A stretch of DNA of 13,577 bases from Candidatus Omnitrophota bacterium (lineage in GTDB: Bacteria; Omnitrophota; Koll11; Gygaellales; Profunditerraquicolaceae): positions 1 to 13,577 of the forward strand of contig JAQULD010000036.1 in NCBI GenBank assembly GCA_028719045.1, written 5' to 3'. Positions 1 through 4,755 of this stretch are shown piece by piece. A program made the translations under genes and the position numbers. Numbering within the stretch: position 1 is the first letter of the stretch; the number at the start of each line of letters is the position of its first letter. Under the pieces are notes generated by a model. That model saw nothing but the letters and a program-made list of their open reading frames with translations. It did no database searches and was not told where the DNA came from.

Positions 1-1
1 T

Positions 2-616
2 TTGAATATCGTTTTTCGCGACAGGAACCTATCCGACCTGATCGGCTTCGTGTACCACTCCTGGCGCGCTGAAGACGCGGTTACCGATCTCCTGAAGCAC
101 CTGGACAATATAGGCGCGGCTTTTAAAGGGAAAGATATTTTAGTGACCATTGCCATGGATGGAGAGAATGCCTGGGAATATTATTCCAATGACGGCCATG
201 ATTTCCTGGAGCTGCTTTATAAAAAACTTTCCGAGTCCAAGACCATAAAGACCACCACTGTTTCCGATTATTTAAAAATGTTCCCTCCAAAGCATGAGAT
301 CAAACGCCTTGCCGCAGGCTCCTGGATATACGGAGATTTCGGGAAATGGATGGGCAATCCCCATAAGGTCAAAGCCTGGGAGTGGCTGGCAAAAGCGAGA
401 GAAGAGCTGGAAAAAATAAATGATAAATTACCGCAAGATAAGGCGGCGCTGGCCTGGAAACAGATGTATATATTGGAAGGAAGCGACTGGTTCTGGTGGT
501 ACGGCGAAGATTATCCCGGTTATTTTGATTACCTTTTTCGCATGCATTTGTCTAACTTCTATCAGCTCATCGGCAAAGAAATCCCCGAATACGTTACTAA
601 GCCCCTTGAACCATAA
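2..616 (+). CDS. GH57 family alpha-glucan hydrolase/transferase, C-terminal part (5' end outside window)
   Basis: This open frame enters from the left edge, so only the last ~204 residues are visible. The fragment carries two GH57 hallmarks: a FRD-x-LSDLIGFVY block (residues 5-18 of the fragment) and the block AMDGENAWEYY (residues 51-61). Asp53 of the second block matches the conserved acid/base aspartate of GH57 amylases and amylopullulanases. A Trp-rich helical segment follows (SWIYGDFGKWMG, then EGSDWFWWYGED), as expected for the C-terminal part of the catalytic unit in this subgroup. Known family activities are hydrolysis or transglycosylation of alpha-1,4/1,6 glucans such as glycogen; which one applies cannot be told from a fragment. 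No C-terminal anchor or extra domain is seen. The gene ends 104 bp before the next one, and a new promoter lies in that gap. Its neighbour two genes downstream carries a glycogen-binding module, which supports a shared role in storage glucan metabolism. Confidence 0.88.
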   Translation: MNIVFRDRNLSDLIGFVYHSWRAEDAVTDLLKHLDNIGAAFKGKDILVTIAMDGENAWEYYSNDGHDFLELLYKKLSESKTIKTTTVSDYLKMFPPKHEIKRLAAGSWIYGDFGKWMGNPHKVKAWEWLAKAREELEKINDKLPQDKAALAWKQMYILEGSDWFWWYGEDYPGYFDYLFRMHLSNFYQLIGKEIPEYVTKPLEP

Positions 617-632
617 AAAAGGGGACGTTTCT
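616..632 (+). repeat. 17-bp intergenic repeat, copy 1
   Basis: AAAAAGGGGACGTTTCT starts on the last base of the GH57 stop codon. An identical 17-mer starts on the second base of the stop codon at 8722-8724. Flanking bases then diverge (CTTTTCCC here, ATTTATTA there). The match is too long for chance in a window of this size, and the placement directly after two unrelated stop codons suggests a dispersed short repeat family. There is no strong hairpin, so terminator function is not supported. Confidence 0.6.
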
Positions 633-654
633 CTTTTCCCTAATCAATAACCTG

Positions 655-683
655 TTGACAACACTCGGTTTTCGTGTTATAAA
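655..683 (+). promoter_or_regulatory. Sigma70-type promoter for the ParA-CBM48 gene cluster
   Basis: A perfect -35 TTGACA (655-660) is followed by a 17-bp spacer and a -10 TATAAA (678-683, 5 of 6 to consensus). Transcription would start near 690, leaving a leader of about 30 nt before the ATG at 721. It is the only strong promoter-like site upstream of the six-gene block 721-4143, so it is the likely main promoter of that unit and separates it from the GH57 gene. Confidence 0.7.
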
Positions 684-720
684 AATAAAATAACAATTCC
701 TATCATTATTTTTCCCATAG

Positions 721-1293
721 ATGGATAATAAAGATATTTACGAACATCTTGCAGAGATTTATCTGGACACTCCGCTTAAACGAAAACAAAGAGTCCAAGG
801 AAACTTGAATTCCCCAAAGAAATATATCGTGGTTATTTCTCTTTTGATCGTTCTGGCGGTTGCCCTCATTTTCGTGGCTGTCATAAGCAGCGGGCGCCCC
901 AAAAATAAGGATTCGCGCCTGGTCCATGTCGTCCAGCCCGAAGCGATAAAGCTCAACTATCATTTCGACCCCACCAGAAAAGAAATATATTCCATAGGAC
1001 TGAATAAATTCAATCTCGCCGGATTTAAAAGCCTGGTGTTCTCGGCCAAGAAAACCAACTTTAAAGACACGCTTTCCTTAAGAGTGGAATTTTCCAACGG
1101 CTACCGGGAAAAATCTGAAATATACTTAAAGGACCTTTCGAATAAATGGAAAGAATACAGGATAAATTTTCCCGAGTTTAAAGAGATTTCCGACTGGTCT
1201 GAAATGACCAATCTTTCGTTTATAGTAGAGGAATGGAACTCGTCCGACAAAGCGGGCGCGGTCTACCTGGAAAATATAAGATTTTCAAAGTAA
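721..1293 (+). CDS. Single-pass membrane protein with extracytoplasmic beta-sandwich (carbohydrate-binding-like) domain
   Basis: The protein has 190 residues in three parts. A ~34-residue cytoplasmic N-terminus contains the segment DIYEHLAEIYLD followed by a basic stretch (KRKQR). One transmembrane helix spans about residues 35-57. A C-terminal domain of about 115 residues is predicted to face the periplasm. That domain alternates short hydrophobic strands with polar turns and ends with a VYLENIRF-type strand, the pattern seen at the end of CIA30/CBM11-like and other galactose-binding-like sandwiches. The assignment is a fold-level impression, not a motif match. The start ATG sits ~30 nt after the predicted transcription start, but no Shine-Dalgarno sequence precedes it, unlike the strong AGGAGG sites of the two genes that follow. 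A later in-frame start would delete the N-terminal motif or the TM helix, so 721 is preferred. Its place between a GH57 enzyme and a glycogen-binding ATPase hints at glucan binding or at anchoring that system to the membrane. Confidence 0.7.
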   Translation: MDNKDIYEHLAEIYLDTPLKRKQRVQGNLNSPKKYIVVISLLIVLAVALIFVAVISSGRPKNKDSRLVHVVQPEAIKLNYHFDPTRKEIYSIGLNKFNLAGFKSLVFSAKKTNFKDTLSLRVEFSNGYREKSEIYLKDLSNKWKEYRINFPEFKEISDWSEMTNLSFIVEEWNSSDKAGAVYLENIRFSK

Positions 1294-1341
1294 ATTATTT
1301 AACCCGCGGCGATATAGCCGCCACAGTAAAAAGGAGGATGG

Positions 1342-2418
1342 ATGAGGATAATTTCCATAACCAATCAAAAGGGAGGCTGTGGAAAGACCACTACTGCGGT
1401 CAACCTCGCTGCGTCTTTAGCTGTCAATAAAAGAAAAGTCCTGCTTATAGATCTTGACCCTCAGGCTCACGCGTCTCTTGGTTTAAACATCAAGAACGAA
1501 CTGAGTATTTACAACGTACTTTCGAAGCTCACCTCTAAGAAGGCGCGCCTGGAAGATATTATCCAGAACGTAAGCGAGAATTTCGATATCGCTCCTTCCA
1601 GGTTAGTCTTAAGCACTTTAGAGCAGGAACTCGCCGGTGAGATCGGCAGGGAATCCCGCCTTTGGGATATCTTAAACGACTTCCACAAAACTTACGATTA
1701 TATTTTGATCGATTGCCCTCCGAACCTCGGGCTCCTTACCATAAACGCCATCCGCGCGGCGGACGAAATAATCATTCCCGCCGAGGCAAGCAGGTTCTCC
1801 CTTGAAGGGATGAGCCAGCTTCTTGAGATATTGAACCTCGTCAAAGACCGGCTCGGCCACGGTGTGAATTGGAGAGTGCTGGTCACGAATTTTGATTCCC
1901 GCCTGCGCCATTCTTTCACCATGCTGGATAAGATCAAGGCTGCTTTTAAGGCGAAAATGTACTCTACCATCGTGCACGTGAACGTGAAACTTAAAGAAGC
2001 CCAGAACGAAGGCACGCATATTTTAAACTATGACAAATATTCCCGCGGCACCAAGGATTATTACAGCCTTTCCCGCGAGGTGATCATGAATGAAAGCTTT
2101 TCCAATGTAATGCCCGCTATCCAGGAAAAAATGGACAAGATCCTTAAAGAGGAACTGCCCAAACTGGCGAAGCTCCAGTTCGCTTATTACGCTCCTGGTG
2201 CTAGCAAAGTCCATCTCGTAGGAGAGTTTAATGATTGGGAGCTAAGCGATAAAACTCTCATGAGAAAAGATAACGGCACCTGGAAAAAAGATATAAACAC
2301 TAATCCCGGCAGCTATCGTTACCGTTTTGTCGTGGACGGAGTTTGGACCGAGGATCCCACAAATCCCGAAAAAGCGTTGAATCCTTACGGCCAGATGGAT
2401 TCCCTGGTCAAGGCTTAA
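1342..2418 (+). CDS. ParA/Soj-like ATPase fused to C-terminal CBM48/AMPK-beta-like glycogen-binding domain
   Basis: Residues 1 to about 260 form a ParA/MinD-type ATPase. They show the deviant Walker A KGGCGKTT (10-17) with the signature Lys10, Walker A' LLIDLDPQ (34-41) and Walker B ILIDCPP (121-127). ParA proteins dimerise on ATP, usually bind DNA non-specifically, and move plasmids, chromosomes or organelle-like cargo. There is no N-terminal HTH, so it resembles small chromosomal Soj-type ParAs. After a basic/amphipathic linker (about 260-284), residues 285-358 match the E-set glycogen-binding module of AMPK beta and GlgB. GEFNDW (294-299) supplies the first ligand tryptophan. YRFVVDGVW (327-335) supplies the second, with Arg328 at the position of the AMPK ligand lysine. 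The conserved Asn of AMPK appears to be Asp here. The start is fixed by AGGAGG at 1332-1337; an ATG at 1338 is out of frame. No ParB gene is visible. My inference is that the CBM tethers the ATPase to glycogen or another alpha-glucan, so glucan granules may be the cargo. Both domain calls are firm; the biological role is not. Confidence 0.9.
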   Translation: MRIISITNQKGGCGKTTTAVNLAASLAVNKRKVLLIDLDPQAHASLGLNIKNELSIYNVLSKLTSKKARLEDIIQNVSENFDIAPSRLVLSTLEQELAGEIGRESRLWDILNDFHKTYDYILIDCPPNLGLLTINAIRAADEIIIPAEASRFSLEGMSQLLEILNLVKDRLGHGVNWRVLVTNFDSRLRHSFTMLDKIKAAFKAKMYSTIVHVNVKLKEAQNEGTHILNYDKYSRGTKDYYSLSREVIMNESFSNVMPAIQEKMDKILKEELPKLAKLQFAYYAPGASKVHLVGEFNDWELSDKTLMRKDNGTWKKDINTNPGSYRYRFVVDGVWTEDPTNPEKALNPYGQMDSLVKA

Positions 2419-2456
2419 GAGCTGATAAAGGTCCGTTGCATTCTTAGGAGGTTAGT

Positions 2457-2822
2457 ATGGTAGTAAAGAAAAAGAAACCGGCTGCCAAAAAGAAGGCTGT
2501 TAAAAAGCCGGTTAAGAAGCTGGTTAAAAAACCTGTAAAAAAACCTGTCAAAAAATCCCTTCCCAAGAAGAAGAGCAAAGCGGTTGTTATCGGGGAAATA
2601 ACGCATTATTTCCCCCATGTCAGGGCCGCGGTAATAAAAGTGAAGTCTCCTCTTGCGGTAGGCGAATCGATAAAAATCAAAGGCCACACCACTGATTTTA
2701 TCCAAAAAGTTTCCTCGATGCAGATAGACCGGACGCCGATCACCAAAGCCAAAAAAGGCGATGAGATAGGCCTTCTTGTTGATTCCCGTGTTCGTAGGAA
2801 AGATATGGTATATAAAGCATGA
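2457..2822 (+). CDS. Lysine-rich-tailed EF-Tu domain-2-like small protein
   Basis: The protein has 121 residues. The first ~41 residues hold 21 lysines, arranged largely as VKKP/VKKL tetrads (about residues 15-33), like the C-terminal tails of histone H1 and AlgP-type proteins. Such tails bind DNA or other polyanions. The rest (about 44-121) is a compact beta-barrel-like domain containing GEITHYF, AVIKVKSPLAVGESIKIKG, TTDFIQKVSSMQI and RVRRKDMVYKA. It resembles domain 2 of translation elongation factors and the small EF-Tu-domain-2-like proteins found alone in bacteria and archaea. No GTPase domain is present. The start is supported by AGGAGGT at 2446-2452. The stop overlaps the next gene's ATG by 4 nt (ATGA), so the two are probably translationally coupled. 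Sitting right after a ParA-like gene, it could be a nucleoid-binding partner or ATPase regulator, which is inference only. It could also be an unrelated RNA-binding factor. Confidence 0.75.
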   Translation: MVVKKKKPAAKKKAVKKPVKKLVKKPVKKPVKKSLPKKKSKAVVIGEITHYFPHVRAAVIKVKSPLAVGESIKIKGHTTDFIQKVSSMQIDRTPITKAKKGDEIGLLVDSRVRRKDMVYKA

Positions 2823-3532
2823 CGCTGGCTATTGGAATAATAGCTAAAGATGGCGTAGCGATCGCTTCTGACAGCCGGGTAACCAGCGGCGACCCCAGGG
2901 GCCCCACCAATGTCAATGATACTGTTAAGAAGATCTTTGACCTGGGAGATTTTTGCGGCCTGGCGATAGCGGGGGACGGGGGGCTGGGCTCAAGCGTCAT
3001 AGATGTGATCTATTATGAGCTGCATAAGAACCCGGATTACCGTTTTTTAAGCGTTGACGAAACTTTGCGCCTTTGCCGGGATATCTCGATCTCTAAATAC
3101 AATGAATGGTTTAAGCAGGTAAATTACGAAGACCGGCCTACGCTGCATCTAATATTGACCGGATTTCGTAAAAATATAGCTAACGCCGCTTTTATTAATA
3201 CTCCGGAAATATTCACTTTGCACAGCGAACGTAATTTCGCGCCTCACCGCTGGACACTTTTAGGTTTTATGGCGATAGGTATAACGCCTTTGGCTACCTA
3301 TCTGCTTAATACGCTTTATACGAAGGAAATTACGCTTCAACACGCGTTGGAATTGGCGACTTTCGCGATATTAGAAACTTCCACGCAGGATGGTAAAGTA
3401 GGAAAGGATATCCAACTGGCTTCATTTTCGCTTGAGGCGCCGTTTCGCATGTACAGCCAGGAAGAAGTGAACGAGTTTACGTCAACCGCAGAGCGCCATC
3501 GCATGGATCTGCGCAAAGCATTCTACATTTAA
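2819..3532 (+). CDS. Proteasome beta/HslV-like Ntn hydrolase, stand-alone
   Basis: The protein has 237 residues and starts MTLAIGIIAKDGVAIASDSR. Removing Met1 would expose Thr2, the expected catalytic N-terminal nucleophile of proteasome beta subunits and HslV. Asp18 matches proteasome Asp17. KKIFDL (37-42) matches the Lys33 region, with about four inserted residues before it. GLAIAGDGG (47-55) matches the conserved Gly47 loop. By eye, the positions of the supporting serines 129 and 169 of 20S beta subunits are occupied by Ile155 (AIGITPLA) and Val194 (QDGKVGKD), while the Asp166 equivalent (Asp191) is kept. The fold call is secure; peptidase activity is probable but not certain. No alpha subunit, HslU or Mpa/ARC ATPase is nearby, so it may act alone, as Anbu-type enzymes do. 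Translation is coupled to the preceding gene by a 4-nt overlap. Confidence 0.82.
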   Translation: MTLAIGIIAKDGVAIASDSRVTSGDPRGPTNVNDTVKKIFDLGDFCGLAIAGDGGLGSSVIDVIYYELHKNPDYRFLSVDETLRLCRDISISKYNEWFKQVNYEDRPTLHLILTGFRKNIANAAFINTPEIFTLHSERNFAPHRWTLLGFMAIGITPLATYLLNTLYTKEITLQHALELATFAILETSTQDGKVGKDIQLASFSLEAPFRMYSQEEVNEFTSTAERHRMDLRKAFYI

Positions 3533-3551
3533 CTAACGGAGGTAACAGAAA

Positions 3552-3740
3552 ATGCGTCTTTCGGAAATAATGAAAAAAGCCAGGTCTCTTGGCATAAAGA
3601 ACGGCTGGATGTATCCTAAAACCAAACTGGTCAAAGCTATCCAGCGTAAAGAAGGCAACTTCGATTGTTTTGGTTCCGCTAAAGGCAGCTGTAATCAGAT
3701 GGCGTGCTGCTGGAGAGAAGATTGCATCAGCATTAAGTAA
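3552..3740 (+). CDS. Small Rho_N/SAP-like Cys-rich protein
   Basis: This 62-residue protein is preceded by GGAGGT at 3538-3543. The N-terminal half (LSEIMKKARSLGI, then KTKLVKAIQRKEG) is a helix-extension-helix unit like the N-terminal domain of Rho and SAP domains, which bind nucleic acid. The C-terminal half carries five cysteines (39, 47, 52, 53, 58) in NFDCFG, GSC and CCWREDC, suggesting a small metal-binding knuckle. From memory, small bacterial proteins with the same layout (AIQ-x-x-EGNF-x-CFG, then C-x-WR-x-DC) are widespread, and their function is not established. It lies 19 bp after the Ntn hydrolase and 22 bp before the next gene, inside one transcription unit. Confidence 0.75.
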   Translation: MRLSEIMKKARSLGIKNGWMYPKTKLVKAIQRKEGNFDCFGSAKGSCNQMACCWREDCISIK

Positions 3741-3762
3741 CCCACAAAGAAAGGGGCTCTAA

Positions 3763-4143
3763 ATGATGGACGCATATGATTGTTTCGGCGCGGGTATCGC
3801 TAAAGAGGCTTTATTGTTGATCGGCCTGGCTTTAGGTTACATCGTTTGTTTTTTCGCGAAACAGGAAGAAAAAAGCTTTAAACTCCTGGGTATTTTTATC
3901 GGCACTTTGATCATTACTTTGTGTTTGTCTTTCTTGTTAGCCATGGCAATCTTAAACTTAAAAATGAATTGCGCCCTTGACAGGCGTGCCTCTTACAAAA
4001 GCATCTACATGCATAAGTTTAATCCTAATATGATGCAGCAGCGCATGATGATGCCTCCTCCGGTACCTGTGCCTCAGCCTCCACAGCAACAGCAGGGGCA
4101 GCAGTCTGAGAAGCCGAATCAGCCTTATTCGCAGCGCAAATAA
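3763..4143 (+). CDS. Two-TM membrane protein with Pro/Gln-rich C-terminal tail, function unknown
   Basis: The protein has 126 residues. Two hydrophobic helices span about residues 15-32 and 41-64, separated by a short charged loop (KQEEKSFK). A hydrophilic tail follows, rich in Met, Pro and Gln (residues 89-126, including MPPPVPVPQPP and QQQQGQQ). I recognise no family. The tail is low complexity and probably disordered; its side of the membrane is not evident. A purine-rich AAGGGG at 3751-3756 serves as ribosome binding site 6 nt before the first ATG; a second ATG follows directly at 3766. It is the last gene before the 399-bp gap, so it likely ends the transcription unit. Coding is supported by length, spacing and membrane hydrophobicity, but the conserved part may be only the TM region. 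Confidence 0.6.
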   Translation: MMDAYDCFGAGIAKEALLLIGLALGYIVCFFAKQEEKSFKLLGIFIGTLIITLCLSFLLAMAILNLKMNCALDRRASYKSIYMHKFNPNMMQQRMMMPPPVPVPQPPQQQQGQQSEKPNQPYSQRK

Positions 4144-4198
4144 CAATTTCGGCAATTTCTCGACAACATTGTTTAAAATAATATACATCTAAGCTATA

Positions 4199-4225
4199 CC
4201 CTTGTAGCCTAAAGGGTTACAAGGG
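4199..4225 (+). other. 11-bp-stem hairpin
   Basis: The left arm CCCTTGTAGCC (4199-4209) pairs with the right arm GGTTACAAGGG (4215-4225) through 11 positions, one of them a G-U wobble, around the loop TAAAG. The following bases are GACTTGCG, not a T run, so it is not a typical intrinsic terminator. It may be an RNA structure that caps the transcript end of the upstream unit, or a REP-like element. Confidence 0.5.
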
Positions 4226-4396
4226 GACTTGCGTCAAATCCAATAACAGCGCAAAATTTACATCCGTTTAATTTTAGCAACATTCTGGTAAAACAGCAAT
4301 AACCCGGCGCTAAATCCTCCGGCGCCCATCCTCCATAACCATCTGTAATAAAATAGCTTAGAACTTTAATAAAATATCCGTCGCCAAATCTATGTC

Positions 4397-4428
4397 TTGG
4401 CATAGAAAATGCTTATATATGATATAAT
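4397..4428 (+). promoter_or_regulatory. Extended -10 promoter for the exopolysaccharide operon
   Basis: A perfect TATAAT (4423-4428) is preceded by TGA (4420-4422), giving the TGn extended -10 motif. A TTGGCA at 4397-4402 could be a -35 but would be 20 bp away, too far for an ordinary spacer, so the extended -10 may carry recognition. Transcription would begin near 4435, inside the 10-bp repeat array, about 108 nt before the GTG of the regulator gene. Confidence 0.6.
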
Positions 4429-4430
4429 AA

Positions 4431-4492
4431 GACATTTCGGGACAGAATAGGACATACTCGGACATACTAGGACAGTAAAGGACGAAATGTCC
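4431..4492. repeat. Six-unit 10-bp tandem array (GACA repeats) bounded by a 9-bp inverted repeat; probable operator
   Basis: Units starting at 4431, 4441, 4451, 4461, 4471 and 4481 all begin GAC. The middle ones read GACAGAATAG, GACATACTCG, GACATACTAG and GACAGTAAAG. The exact 10-bp period puts every GGACA on the same face of the helix. The outer units form an inverted repeat: GACATTTCG (4431-4439) and CGAAATGTC (4483-4491). The array covers the predicted start site and early transcribed region, which suits a cooperative repressor or regulator site. The MerR-like protein encoded 50 bp downstream is the obvious candidate ligand. GGACA-rich repeats also occur at some transposon ends, so an element remnant is an alternative. 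Confidence 0.6.
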
Positions 4493-4542
4493 AGCTATTA
4501 AATAGCCTTTTTACGTAAATATTAAGCAATAAGGAGGAAAAA

Positions 4543-4755
4543 GTGGCAAACGGTAAAATGACTATTACAGATGTAGCGGATAGGATTGGGGTTACTCCCA
4601 AGACGATAATCCGTTGGGAAAAGTCGAAGAAGGTGATCCGCCCGAAGCGCGATTGGCGCGGCTGGAGGGTTTACGACAAAATTGATCTCAAAAGGTTAAA
4701 AGACTTTAAAGAGACCATAATTATCTTTGAGGAGGATGGAAATGGACAAGAATAA
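4543..4755 (+). CDS. Minimal MerR/excisionase-type HTH DNA-binding protein
   Basis: This 70-residue protein starts at GTG, fixed by AGGAGG at 4532-4537 with 5-nt spacing. The core TITDVADRIGVTPKTIIRWE (residues 7-26) is the winged-HTH recognition region of MerR/excisionase-like proteins. WRGWRVYDKIDLKRLKDF follows and matches their wing plus the R-x-Y-x-x-x-DL-x-x-L signature. No effector-binding or long dimerisation helix follows, so it is a DNA-binding domain alone. It is the first gene of the exopolysaccharide operon, and its 3' end overlaps the export protein gene by 14 nt, so the two are made together. It probably regulates its own promoter through the 10-bp array just upstream, which is inference. 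Confidence 0.82.
   Translation: MANGKMTITDVADRIGVTPKTIIRWEKSKKVIRPKRDWRGWRVYDKIDLKRLKDFKETIIIFEEDGNGQE

Larger units (their letters stand above)
4144..4542. other. Intergenic regulatory region, no supported gene
   Basis: In this 399-bp stretch no reading frame looks coding. It holds a hairpin at 4199-4225, a GC-rich patch at about 4301-4330 with a short GGCGC/GCGCC inverted repeat, an extended -10 promoter ending at 4428, and the 10-bp tandem array at 4431-4492. A weak promoter-like pair (TCGACA 4160-4165, TATACA 4182-4187, 16-bp spacer) lies just before the hairpin and could drive a short RNA. The 64-codon minus-strand frame (4209-4403) has no ribosome binding site and no recognisable domain. 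No canonical U-tract terminator is visible. Confidence 0.6.

Noticed and set aside
420..650. 76-codon plus-strand frame overlapping the GH57 3' end
   Set aside because: It lies in another frame of a confident gene, and its product has no recognisable features.
1342..2418. Chromosome or plasmid partition locus (parABS)
   Set aside because: There is no ParB homologue, no parS-like 16-bp palindrome seen, and the C-terminal glycogen-binding module points to another cargo.
4199..4233. Intrinsic terminator for the upstream unit
   Set aside because: The stem is good, but GACTTGCG follows instead of a T run, so it is reported only as a hairpin.
4209..4403. 64-codon minus-strand frame in the intergenic region
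   Set aside because: It has no ribosome binding site, no domain, TM or signal pattern, and overlaps the hairpin arm; it is likely a chance frame.
4201..4420. Riboswitch such as a c-di-GMP or cobalamin aptamer ahead of the EPS operon
   Set aside because: I looked for the GEMM core and the B12-box patterns on both strands and found only scattered partial matches, with no consistent set of stems; the region also lies upstream of the extended -10.
4431..4492. CRISPR array or CsrA-type RNA leader
   Set aside because: Units are 10 bp with no spacers, so it is not CRISPR. Repeated GGA could recall CsrA sites, but the predicted start near 4435 would truncate the left arm, making a DNA operator more likely.
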